From Planococcus sp. ISL-110 (GTDB lineage Bacteria > Bacillota > Bacilli > Bacillales_A > Planococcaceae): a DNA stretch of 64,000 bases. The notes under the pieces are model-generated. The model was given only the letters and a program-made list of their open reading frames with translations, ran no database searches and was not told the DNA's origin. The stretch lies in NCBI RefSeq assembly GCF_018613575.1, contig NZ_JAGGPX010000016.1, positions 62,001 to 126,000 on the forward strand, written 5' to 3'. Below are positions 19,975-27,984 of this stretch, in pieces (the first letter of the stretch is position 1; the number at the start of each line of letters is the position of its first letter). Both the position numbers and the translations under genes were made by a program.

Positions 19975-20619
19975 CTATTGTTTTTCCGATTTATCGACAG
20001 GTGGTTTCAGGATGCTGCCCAAATGTTCAATCGGCAGGGAAAAAATGGTTTCCACTGGTGCGTAGTTTCCAGCTAAACGGCCGATTGGTGCCAGTTTTTC
20101 CAAATTGATGCGGCCATTTTGATAGAGCTCATCTTTAACATGAAATTTAACGAGCCTGCCAATCACCAGATGATCGTCTCCCAGTTGGATGATGTCATGC
20201 AGTTTGCATTCCATATTGATGGGCGCTTCCAGAACACGCGGAACAGAAACTTCAATCGATTCGGCAGCCGTCAAGCCGACGTAATCGAATTCATCAACTT
20301 CACTTGGCACGTGTTCGCCGCTTTTTGCCATTTCATTAGCTAATGGTGCTGTTACGATGTTAATGACAAATTCCTTGTTTTCCCGGACGTTCTGCAACGT
20401 GTCTTTGATCGTACCTGCACGTTCTTCCACACCTTCGCCAACAGAAAACGCCAACATCGGCGGATTGCGCGATACCACTGTGAAAAAACTGAAAGGCGCC
20501 AAATTGGCGATGCCATCTAAAGACATCGTAGATACCCAGGCAATCGGCCGCGGGACTACACTTCCGATCAATAATTTATACTTTTGCTTTGTCGTCATGT
20601 TCAGTGGATCGATGATCAT
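19975..20619 (-). CDS. Flavin reductase-like (FMN-binding) protein
   Basis: 214-residue member of the DIM6/NTAB flavin reductase family, split-barrel FMN-binding. Seen: YKLLIGSVVPRPIAWVSTM, NLAPFSFFTVVSRNPPMLAFSV, KDTLQNVRENKEFVINIV, and NMECKLHDIIQLGDDHLVIGRLV, the standard order of family blocks. It may reduce FMN for a partner monooxygenase or act alone; no monooxygenase is near. Start at 20619 behind CTGGGGAAA; a GTG at 20640 is the alternative. Monocistronic. Confidence 0.85.
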   Translation of the reverse strand: MIIDPLNMTTKQKYKLLIGSVVPRPIAWVSTMSLDGIANLAPFSFFTVVSRNPPMLAFSVGEGVEERAGTIKDTLQNVRENKEFVINIVTAPLANEMAKSGEHVPSEVDEFDYVGLTAAESIEVSVPRVLEAPINMECKLHDIIQLGDDHLVIGRLVKFHVKDELYQNGRINLEKLAPIGRLAGNYAPVETIFSLPIEHLGSILKPPVDKSEKQ

Positions 20620-20812
20620 TTTCCCCAGCCACCCCTTCACTCTTCTATTCCCTAAATGCTCTTCCTTCTCTTTTCCCTTTTTGATTCGATATAAATCAAA
20701 TTCCCGAAACGATTATCCATTATTTTGATGGCTGCTGATTTTTTGCATCCTGCATCTTTCACTATAATTCGGCACTGGCGCTGCATATCCCTTCGCATCT
20801 CAAAACAATCAA

Positions 20813-20862
20813 TAAAAAACCTGTCAAGTATAAGCGAAAAGCTTATGTTGACAGGTTTTTGG
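20813..20862 (-). terminator. Terminator of the DPM1-like glycosyltransferase gene
   Basis: AAAACCTGTCAA...ATAAGC / GCTTAT...TTGACAGGTTTTT hairpin with an A run on the left, which is a T run on the minus strand. Confidence 0.85.
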
Positions 20863-20864
20863 TT

Positions 20865-21848
20865 TTATTTTAGTTGGAAGGTCTTTTCTTCTTGAGCTTT
20901 CTGCGTTTCATACTGCCGATAGTTGGAATAATATTCTTCGATCAAATAAACTGGCCGCCCTTTGGTTTCAATAAAGATTTTGCCCAGATATTCGCCAATA
21001 ACCCCCAACGAAATCAATTGAACCCCGCCGAGAAACAAAATGACGGACATCATGGATGGATATCCTGGAATCGAATCATTGAAAATTAAAGTCCGGAAGA
21101 ACAGGTACAACATGTACAATAAAGCTAAGAACGATACCGAAATACCGAGAAACGAAGAAATTCTGAGTGGCAGTACGGTAGATGAAGTAATGCCGTCAAT
21201 CGCCAGATTTACCAATTTCGGGTAATTCCACTTAGTCGTTCCTGCTGCCCGCGGATCCCGGTCAAACAGGATCTCCATCTTATTAAAGCCAATCCAGCTG
21301 AACATCCCCTTGGTATAGCGCTGAGACTCCCGAATTTTCTTCAAGGCCTCAATGCATTTCCGGTCAAGTAGACGGAAATCTCCAGTGTTGTTCTGAATGG
21401 GAATATTCGATACCTTGTCCAGAATATTGTAATACGAATTGGACGACCATTTCTTGAACCAGGTTTCTCCGGCACGGCTGTTCCGTTTTGCAAACACATC
21501 GTCATATCCCTGCTCCCAATAGGAAATCATCTCAGGAATCAATTCAGGTGGATCCTGCAGGTCTGCATCAAGGATGATCACAGCATCTCCATTAACATGA
21601 TCGATTCCAGCCAGCATCGCGACTTCTTTGCCAAAATTGCGCGAAAGATTAATATAAGCGATCTGCGGATGAGTCCTGGCCATTTCTTTCAGCATTTCCA
21701 GGGTCCGATCCCTGCTGCCATCGTTGACAAACAGAAACTCAAATTCGTAATTTGAGATTTGCGTGGTTACCAGCAGCAAACGCTCCAGCAGCGTCTCCAG
21801 GACTTCCTCTTCATTATAGGCAGGGATGAGGATTGTTAGTAATTTCAT
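20865..21848 (-). CDS. GtrB/DPM1-like undecaprenyl-phosphate glycosyltransferase
   Basis: 327-residue membrane-bound GT2 enzyme. N-terminal GT-A domain: LIPAYNEEEVLETLLERL, FVNDGSRDRT, LSRNFGKEVAMLAG, and the metal-binding ILDADLQDPPE. The C-terminal 90 residues hold two membrane helices (SSFLGISVSFLALLYMLYLF and the segment around MMSVILFLGGVQLISLGVIG), as in GtrB, CsbB and ArnC. It would transfer a sugar from a nucleotide donor to undecaprenyl phosphate on the cytoplasmic side. It is divergent from a GtrII protein at 22263, a likely functional partner; a GtrA-like flippase is at 10427. Confidence 0.9.
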   Translation of the reverse strand: MKLLTILIPAYNEEEVLETLLERLLLVTTQISNYEFEFLFVNDGSRDRTLEMLKEMARTHPQIAYINLSRNFGKEVAMLAGIDHVNGDAVIILDADLQDPPELIPEMISYWEQGYDDVFAKRNSRAGETWFKKWSSNSYYNILDKVSNIPIQNNTGDFRLLDRKCIEALKKIRESQRYTKGMFSWIGFNKMEILFDRDPRAAGTTKWNYPKLVNLAIDGITSSTVLPLRISSFLGISVSFLALLYMLYLFFRTLIFNDSIPGYPSMMSVILFLGGVQLISLGVIGEYLGKIFIETKGRPVYLIEEYYSNYRQYETQKAQEEKTFQLK

Positions 21849-22262
21849 GCACGATTCACCGTCCTTTCCTGAAAGACTGATTTGCCAAAATTATATCATA
21901 AACCGGTCTGAATCTCATTGTTTTTTACAAAAGCACCCTATTTTCCCAAAACAAAGTTTGCTATCATTAGAAATGGAATTCACTAACCAAATCCAACTGA
22001 AATCAATGAGTCTCATAGCTTATATACAACAAGTAGCTATTACTGTGGATTTTTCGTAAACCAGCCCAGTATCCCGGAGCTTTTCACTGATTTTCTTCAG
22101 ACGCTGCTCATCAGGATTTTTTATAAAAATCTTAGCAGAAAACACGTCAAACAGCGAAAAATCACCTACTTCTGCATCGCTCCGGAGCAATGCCTGTACT
22201 GATAAATAGTTTGGAAAGTTAATTCTTCAGCCCACTTTAAATAGATGAGGAGCCAATCGAAA
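21849..22262. other. Divergent promoter region with a possible gene scrap
   Basis: Between the two gtr-type genes. On the minus strand, about 22215 to 22048 reads as protein-like (with SLFDVFSAKIFIKNPDE, then RLKKISEKLRDTGLVYEKST) without a start codon or ribosome site. It may be a decayed gene end. I do not recognise it, and no clear promoter was identified. Confidence 0.35.
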
Positions 22263-23798
22263 ATGCCTGAAGAATTTTTACTCAAATGGAAAACGGCAAT
22301 CCGGCCGCAATGGAAAACGGCATTTCTATCAGCTGCCATCATCGGATTTTTATGCCATATGTTCGTGTTCACCAATACCCTTCCCAATCACGATAGCCTA
22401 GTCAATGTGCACAGTCCTCAACTCAAAGCGAATCTTGGACGCTTTTTCCTGTCTCCATTCAGCGGGATCAGCTCCTATTTTGACTTGCCTTGGATCAACG
22501 GAACCTTATCCATTCTTTACCTGGCATTGGCAGCCGTCATCCTGACTGAACTGTTCCAATTGAAGAAAACTTTTTCGATTGTCGCCATCAGCGGACTGCT
22601 CGTTACATTCCCTACTATCGCATCCACCTTCTCTTATATGTTTACGGCAGATGGCTATATGTTCGGCTCTTTGCTGACCGTTCTGGCCCTGCTCATCACC
22701 AAAACATACAAATATGGATTTGTTCCGGGTTCCATCATTTTCTACTTAGGCGTCGGTGTATACCAGGCCAATCTGCCGTTCCTTTCGACCTTGATGATCA
22801 TCTTTTTAATCAGTGAGATCCTCGGCAGAAAAATTACTTTCCCGCAATTGAAGAGCTATGTTCTGCGCTTTTTTGGGCTGGGAACCATCGGGATGGCGCT
22901 GTATGCCGTCAACTTTAAGCTTTATACCAGTTTTTTTGCCGGCGATATCTCAAGCTATCAGGGGCTGGACTCAGTGGGCGACAGCAACGGTTCCATCTTT
23001 GATCGTTTCAAGCAGGTGAGCGATTCTTTTTCCACATTCTTTTTCGAAGGGTTCAACACGGATTTGCCAATCAATTTATTCGAATGGCTGAATGTCGGTA
23101 TTTTCCTGCTGATTGCCGTCGGCTTCGTCCTTTTGCTGATTCAAAATCGTATATTTACCAATATCCCAATGACATTGACTGCTTTGGCCTTGTTGCTGCT
23201 TATGCCGCTGTCTGCCTATATTCTGTATTTCGTATCATCCGATGTGACTTATCATATGCTGATGGTGCTCTCACTTGTCAGTTTTTATATACTTCCGGTG
23301 CTCTTCTATGAGCACCTGTCCGTACCGACTATAGCTGCCAAATCATTTTCATGGCTATCTTTAATGGTTGTGTTCGTTACAGTCTTCAACTTTGCACTCA
23401 TCTCAAATATTTCCTATCTGAACATGGAATTGAAGTACGAAAAATCAACAGCCTTCGTTAACCGGCTGATCAGCCGAGTAGAACAGACTGAGGGCGTAAC
23501 GCCCGAATCAAAATTAGCGTTTATCGGACGGGTGCAATTGGATTCAACACTAAGCTCGAACACCATTCCGGAGAATATACCAAGAATGACAGGTCCTTTA
23601 GGACAAAGCATCATTCCACTGCCTTATCATTACAGTGCCTTGATGAAAAACTATTTTGGCGTTAGTTACAATTTTGTTTCTGAGCAGGAGCGCCAGGAAA
23701 TCGCGGCTGCCGATTGGTTTGAAGAAATGGAAGCCTGGCCATCTCTCGACTCTGTCCGCGTAATCGACGATGTGGTCGTAGTAAAGCTCCAGGAATGA
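22263..23798 (+). CDS. GtrII-type membrane glucosyltransferase
   Basis: 511-residue protein with about ten to eleven membrane helices and a C-terminal outer domain of about 120 residues. The pattern fits the glucosyl transferase GtrII family: early TLPNHDSLVNVHSP extracellular loop with Asp after helix 1 (GT-C style), RFFLSPFSGISSYFDLPWING, and TFSYMFTADGYMFG. Such proteins take a sugar from undecaprenyl phosphate outside the membrane and add it to a surface polymer. Start at 22263 has AGGAG ten bases upstream; ATG 22245 would engulf that site. Divergent from the GtrB-like gene; together with GtrA at 10427 they could form a three-part glycosylation system. Confidence 0.8.
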   Translation: MPEEFLLKWKTAIRPQWKTAFLSAAIIGFLCHMFVFTNTLPNHDSLVNVHSPQLKANLGRFFLSPFSGISSYFDLPWINGTLSILYLALAAVILTELFQLKKTFSIVAISGLLVTFPTIASTFSYMFTADGYMFGSLLTVLALLITKTYKYGFVPGSIIFYLGVGVYQANLPFLSTLMIIFLISEILGRKITFPQLKSYVLRFFGLGTIGMALYAVNFKLYTSFFAGDISSYQGLDSVGDSNGSIFDRFKQVSDSFSTFFFEGFNTDLPINLFEWLNVGIFLLIAVGFVLLLIQNRIFTNIPMTLTALALLLLMPLSAYILYFVSSDVTYHMLMVLSLVSFYILPVLFYEHLSVPTIAAKSFSWLSLMVVFVTVFNFALISNISYLNMELKYEKSTAFVNRLISRVEQTEGVTPESKLAFIGRVQLDSTLSSNTIPENIPRMTGPLGQSIIPLPYHYSALMKNYFGVSYNFVSEQERQEIAAADWFEEMEAWPSLDSVRVIDDVVVVKLQE

Positions 23799-23845
23799 AA
23801 AAACATCAGACATGGATGGTTTATCCGCTGTCTGATGTTTTTGTT
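23799..23845 (+). terminator. Terminator of the GtrII gene
   Basis: AAAAACATCAGACA / TGTCTGATGTTTTTG hairpin immediately after the stop codon. Confidence 0.88.
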
Positions 23846-23921
23846 TATCCCCCTTTACATTTACCTATCTCATACTGTGATTTAGGTCTATAATGAGGGT
23901 AAATAGACTGGGGGGATTAGC

Positions 23922-25097
23922 ATGAACACGGAGGAAAAACTGAAACGATGGCAGCAGGAAGGCTTGTTGGATCAGGACACAGCCGAACAGATTCTAGCGT
24001 TCGAAAAGCGTCAGCCCGCCCCTAAAAAGCTGCCGCTGCTGTTGATAATCGGCTTGATTTTCTTTTCTCTGGCGATTTTCAGTTTTATTGCAGCCAATTG
24101 GCAGGCAATACCGGATCTGGCCAAAGTACTGCTGATGCTGGCATTGATGTGGATTTTCTACAGCATCGCTTATTTCTCAGAGAAAAAGGATTTTGGTTCT
24201 CCACTTCTCTTCAGGGTCGTTGGCCTTGCGATGTTTGGTGCCACATTACTGGTCGCTGCACAGACTTTCCATTTTCCATTGGCAAATTCTGTTTTGCCAT
24301 GGGCAATGTTCCTTGCAGCGCTCGCCCATCACTTTTACTGGCGGGACCTCATTTACAGCATCATCGGATTTTTCTTTGGCGCATCTGTTCTGATGTCGTT
24401 CCTGCCTGACATCGGATGGCTGGAATGGGGCATTTTCATCGTTATTACCCTAGCGTGGTTCTACTTCAGCAAAAGCTTTGCACCGGTGGCATTCAGTTGG
24501 ATACTGCTGTTCGCTTCCGGGTTCATGTTATGGGGACTGGTGGATTACAACAGCTCGTTATGGCCGATTTGGACATTGTTTGCGCTTGTGCCGCTACTGC
24601 TTATCGTACCCGAAAAAAAATACCAAATGATTCGGCCGCTGTATCTGCTGGCAGCAGGAATGCTGCTTGTGGCATATTTAGCGGTTCGGGGACAAACGTT
24701 CATCAGCATAATTGACGCCAGCCATATGCCAGAAGCTATCGCTTTAGCCATCACCGGCATTGGTGTGCTCATTCTAAGCTTTTTCAAATTCCGCTCCATC
24801 ATGTGGATTGCTGTTGCAGGATCTATCGGGTTGCTGCTCTTTGATGAAACCGCAATCGGCCTGGCAGTGGTTGCTGAATTGTCTGCACTCGCTTACCTGA
24901 TCATTGCCCAGCGGCAAAATGAAGCTTTGGGATTGGGCTTTGTCTATTTCATTGTTGTGCAATTTGTCATTTACATCATTTACGCTTGGGAACGGCTCGA
25001 CATGTCACTGTTCTTCCTGATCGGTGCATTGCTGTTGTTCCTACTGTCAGCTGTCGCCTGGTGGATTAATCGCAGGAAAGAAGGTGTCAAGCCATGA
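23922..25097 (+). CDS. DUF2157 membrane protein
   Basis: 391-residue membrane protein. The N-terminal 35 residues (LKRWQQEGLLDQDTAEQILAFE) are the soluble DUF2157 helix pair, followed by some twelve hydrophobic helices beginning LPLLLIIGLIFFSLAIFSFIAANW. Function is unknown. RBS is GGGGGG seven bases before ATG. It overlaps the next gene by ATGA, and DUF2157 with a GDYXXLXY protein is a known gene pairing, so the two products probably act together in the membrane. Confidence 0.88.
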   Translation: MNTEEKLKRWQQEGLLDQDTAEQILAFEKRQPAPKKLPLLLIIGLIFFSLAIFSFIAANWQAIPDLAKVLLMLALMWIFYSIAYFSEKKDFGSPLLFRVVGLAMFGATLLVAAQTFHFPLANSVLPWAMFLAALAHHFYWRDLIYSIIGFFFGASVLMSFLPDIGWLEWGIFIVITLAWFYFSKSFAPVAFSWILLFASGFMLWGLVDYNSSLWPIWTLFALVPLLLIVPEKKYQMIRPLYLLAAGMLLVAYLAVRGQTFISIIDASHMPEAIALAITGIGVLILSFFKFRSIMWIAVAGSIGLLLFDETAIGLAVVAELSALAYLIIAQRQNEALGLGFVYFIVVQFVIYIIYAWERLDMSLFFLIGALLLFLLSAVAWWINRRKEGVKP

Positions 25098-25540
25098 AGT
25101 CCTGGCTCTTCCCGACCATCCAAACAGCCGTTGTCGTCATCCTGCTCATAAGTTATTACGCAGCTTCCTGGTTCGGCGAACAATATGTTTTAAGAGCCGA
25201 ACCCTTTGATCCGTTCGATCCATTCTACGGAGAATATGTCATGCTGCAATATCCCGACCTGCAAACGTCTTCCATCACGGATAACGGTCCTGTTTATTTC
25301 ACTTTAAAAGAAGCCGATGATGGCTACGCTGTTATCGACCGCATTGAAGGCAAATCCTTTTTCGGTGCCATTGAAGGTTCCATTTATGACGGCAGAGTCA
25401 CTGCTCCCCAATTAGAGCAATTCTATGTAGAGCAAGGACTCGGGCCGGAACTCGAGTTAGCCCGCGATCTGCAGGTGACCATTGATGTCTCCAGCTGGGG
25501 AACCATTCGGCCAGTTGATCTGCAGGAACGCTCGGAATAA
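25094..25540 (+). CDS. GDYXXLXY-domain protein
   Basis: 148-residue protein with one N-terminal membrane helix (TAVVVILLISYYAASWF) and an outer domain. The family motif is seen as YGEYVMLQY at about residue 45, preceded by the repeat PFDPFDPFYG. A second family segment is YFTLKEADDGYAVID, then IEGSIYDGRV. Overlaps the DUF2157 gene, so translation is probably coupled. Role unknown; no catalytic residues evident. Confidence 0.85.
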   Translation: MKSWLFPTIQTAVVVILLISYYAASWFGEQYVLRAEPFDPFDPFYGEYVMLQYPDLQTSSITDNGPVYFTLKEADDGYAVIDRIEGKSFFGAIEGSIYDGRVTAPQLEQFYVEQGLGPELELARDLQVTIDVSSWGTIRPVDLQERSE

Positions 25541-25590
25541 GCCAATAAAAAAAGTTCAATCAGTTTTCTGATTGAACTTTTTTTATTGGC
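25541..25590. terminator. Bidirectional terminator
   Basis: GCCAATAAAAAAAGTTCAATCAG / CTGATTGAACTTTTTTTATTGGC: long perfect hairpin between convergent genes. It marks the 3' end of the polysaccharide locus on the left. Confidence 0.92.
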
Positions 25591-25594
25591 TTCA

Positions 25595-26299
25595 TTATCC
25601 TTCTGCGCCATAATACTGCGCATCGGCAGCATCCTTTTGGATTTGGACGTTATTGATCACCACACCCAGCAAGCGGGTTTTAGGCGAGGCCGTAATGGCT
25701 TCCTTCGCTCTAATCGCATGCTCTTTCTCGGTTTTCCCCGAATTCACTACCAGGACGGTGCCTTCACATTTATTTGCCAAAATCACACTATCCGTAACGG
25801 ATAAAACAGGCGGTGTATCAAAAATCAGCAAGTCATAAATATCCAATGCCTGTTCAAAAAGCAGGTCCATATTATGAGAGCTCAGCAACTCTGCTGGATT
25901 AGGTGGTATTGGCCCAGACGGCAAAAGATCGAGATTTTCAATTTCAGCCGACTGAATTGCCACTTTCAATGCAATCTGTCGGGCCAGTACGTTTGATAAC
26001 CCTCGTGTATTCGTAATTTTGAACGTTTCATGCATCGTTGGTTTTCTCATGTCTGCATCAATGAACAGCACACGCTTGCCTTCCTGAGCAAAAACAATCG
26101 CCAAATTCGAAGCGGTGGTCGACTTTCCTTCTGAATGAGAAGCGGAAGTAATGACCAACGACCGCATATCTCCATCAGGAGAAGAAAAATGGATATTCGT
26201 CCGTAAGGTTCTGAACTGCTCTGACACTCTTGACTTCGGATTGGTAAATGCTATCAATTTCCTGTTTTTCACTTCCGGCTTGTTCTTCTTTTTCACCAT
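25595..26299 (-). CDS. CpsD/CapB-type tyrosine kinase
   Basis: Cytoplasmic BY-kinase of 234 residues that, with the Wzz-type protein encoded just upstream, controls polysaccharide length and export. Domain order: SRVSEQFRTLRTNI, Walker A ASHSEGKST, Walker A' LFIDADMRKP, Walker B LLIFDTPPV, and VVNSGKTEKEHAIRAKE. Two oddities: the Walker A has His-Ser where most BY-kinases have Pro-Gly, and the usual C-terminal tyrosine cluster is reduced to QYYGAEG. It may phosphorylate other targets more than itself. Four bases separate it from the Wzz-type gene. Last gene of the locus before the terminator. Confidence 0.88.
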   Translation of the reverse strand: MVKKKNKPEVKNRKLIAFTNPKSRVSEQFRTLRTNIHFSSPDGDMRSLVITSASHSEGKSTTASNLAIVFAQEGKRVLFIDADMRKPTMHETFKITNTRGLSNVLARQIALKVAIQSAEIENLDLLPSGPIPPNPAELLSSHNMDLLFEQALDIYDLLIFDTPPVLSVTDSVILANKCEGTVLVVNSGKTEKEHAIRAKEAITASPKTRLLGVVINNVQIQKDAADAQYYGAEG

Positions 26300-26303
26300 T
26301 TAG

Positions 26304-27029
26304 TTATGCCTCCCTGCGTTTAAAGGCAATCGGCTCATTAGCCGGAATGTCTTCTTCTTCGCTTATCGGTGAGATTGCTCCAAGTACGGGAATTCCCAGC
26401 ACGTCCTGTATGTCCTTTTCACCTCTAAGTGTCGTGTCCAAATAGCGCAATATCATGGCGATAGTTCCACCAATCAAAAGACCGGCAACTGCGCTCAGCA
26501 AAATATTGAGCGGAGGATTTGGCGATACCGGTGTTTGATTCTCCAGAACCACAGCCGGCGACAAGATTGAAACATTGTCTACATTCATTAATTCCATGAT
26601 TTCCACTTCAAAAACTTCAGCGGTCTTATTTGCGATTTCAACAGCGGCCGTAAGATCTGGATCCGCCACTACTATATTGAGCAGCTGAGAGCTTTCCGCA
26701 ATTTCTACGTTCACTTTTCCCTGCAGCTCTTCATAAGACATTTCCAATCCCAACTGGCTGATTACCTGCTCAAGTATGACCGGACTTTTAATGATTTCAC
26801 TGTATGTACCGACCAACTGCAAATCTGCTTCGATACTTTGGCTGTCCAAACCAACTTCGCTTTGTTGCTGGCTGATCAGAAGTTGAGTAGATGTCTGGTA
26901 GATCGGTGTAAGCATGTAATACGATATCAATGCCGTAACAATCATAAACGCGATGGTAATAGCCAGAATCAGTCGAATTCGATTTTTCAAAATCCCATAA
27001 ATATCACGCAGGCTGATAGTTTCTATCAT
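26304..27029 (-). CDS. Wzz/YveK-type chain length modulator (BY-kinase adaptor)
   Basis: 241-residue membrane protein. N-terminal helix (LILAITIAFMIVTALISYYML) after ISLRDIYGILKNR, an outer domain of about 110 residues (TSTQLLISQQ, TAEVFEVEIMELMNV), the proline motif QTPVSPNPPLNILLSAV and the second helix LLIGGTIAMIL. The cytoplasmic tail normally activates the partner kinase, here the next gene. The 225-bp leader upstream is highly structured. With the kinase it forms the regulatory end of the locus. Confidence 0.88.
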   Translation of the reverse strand: MIETISLRDIYGILKNRIRLILAITIAFMIVTALISYYMLTPIYQTSTQLLISQQQSEVGLDSQSIEADLQLVGTYSEIIKSPVILEQVISQLGLEMSYEELQGKVNVEIAESSQLLNIVVADPDLTAAVEIANKTAEVFEVEIMELMNVDNVSILSPAVVLENQTPVSPNPPLNILLSAVAGLLIGGTIAMILRYLDTTLRGEKDIQDVLGIPVLGAISPISEEEDIPANEPIAFKRREA

Positions 27030-27062
27030 TCGCCATCCCTCTTTTCAGCTAATAAAATGTAA

Positions 27063-27186
27063 GAGCCCGAAAGCTACAGCTTCGGGCATCAATAAGATTT
27101 CCGGCCTTTTGTTCTCTCGGCAATCGGCGAGGAGACATCAATTAGCACAATTGACGTCTCCTGTTTTTCGAGCCTCCAACCGATTA
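27063..27186 (-). ncRNA. Structured leader upstream of the Wzz/BY-kinase genes
   Basis: On the minus strand an outer AATCGG / CCGATT pairing encloses the hairpin GGAGACGTCAATT / AATTGATGTCTCC with flanking CUCG / CGAG complement. This is followed by a second hairpin GCCCGAAGC / GCTTTCGGGC that ends in a weak T-rich stretch before the Wzz start. The place, inside a polysaccharide operon, recalls the EAR antitermination RNA of the Bacillus eps operon, but I could not match its consensus. Structure is seen; function is inferred. Confidence 0.4.
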
Positions 27187-27251
27187 TCCATGGTGCAAAT
27201 AATGACTGCCTTCAGCAAAAGCTATGCATACAATAAATTCCCCAATTTTTG

Positions 27252-27947
27252 TTAATACGCATCCTTGGAGCCGAACAACACCAAAATGGTCTTTAAGATC
27301 AATTTGATATCCATCATCGTATTTCGCTTGCGGATGTAATCCAAATCCATTTCGACCCATTCCTGGAAGCTGATATTGCTTCTTCCATTAACCTGCCAAA
27401 AACAAGTCAAACCTGGCGTTACACTAATGCGCTGTTTTTCGTAGTTTGTGTACTGTGCCACTTCATCAGGCAAAGCGGGCCTTGGTCCCACGATGCTCAT
27501 ATCGCCATTCAGCACATTGACCAACTGTGGCAGCTCATCAATGCTTGTTTTTCTGATGAATTTTCCGATCCGTGTAATTCTCGGGTCGCTTTTGATTTTG
27601 AATACCGGCCCCGATGCTTCATTCTGTTTGAGCAAAGAGGCTTTCAGATCTTCCGCATTGCAGACCATGGATCGGAACTTATACATATTAAAGGTTTTGC
27701 CATGCTTCCCAACCCTTTTCTGCTTGAAGAATACCGGCCCATGAGGGTCTTCCATTTTAATCAGCAAACTGATAATCAGAAATAAGGGAATCAATATGAT
27801 CAGACCCACTAGAGAGCCGGCAATATCCAGAAAGCGTTTCGTATACAAATACCCATTGCTGGTATTTGTTTTCACGCTTTCAAACACCATTTCGCGGTAT
27901 CTTGTATTTACATCCATTTTTTCTTTTTCAGGAGCGGACACTGACAT
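27252..27947 (-). CDS. Initiating sugar transferase (polyprenyl glycosylphosphotransferase)
   Basis: About 231 residues. It transfers a sugar 1-phosphate from a nucleotide sugar to undecaprenyl phosphate, the first membrane step of polysaccharide assembly. Short WcaJ/EpsL-type form with one membrane helix (SLVGLIILIPLFLIISLLI), then GPVFFKQKRVGKHGKTFNMYKFRSM, the catalytic KSDPRITRIGKFIRKTSIDELPQ region, GDMSIVGPRPALP and TPGLTCFWQVNGRS. The donor sugar is unknown. Start: ATG 27947 has GGTGA six bases upstream; ATG 27965 is possible. It precedes the leader and Wzz gene in the same direction. Confidence 0.9.
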   Translation of the reverse strand: MSVSAPEKEKMDVNTRYREMVFESVKTNTSNGYLYTKRFLDIAGSLVGLIILIPLFLIISLLIKMEDPHGPVFFKQKRVGKHGKTFNMYKFRSMVCNAEDLKASLLKQNEASGPVFKIKSDPRITRIGKFIRKTSIDELPQLVNVLNGDMSIVGPRPALPDEVAQYTNYEKQRISVTPGLTCFWQVNGRSNISFQEWVEMDLDYIRKRNTMMDIKLILKTILVLFGSKDAY

Positions 27948-27984
27948 TTGAATCACCACTTTCATCTTAAATTGCGCTTATCAA

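Noticed and set aside
27131-27165. Hairpin plus T tract as a plus-strand terminator
   Set aside because: No plus-strand gene lies upstream; the hairpin fits better as part of the minus-strand leader structure.
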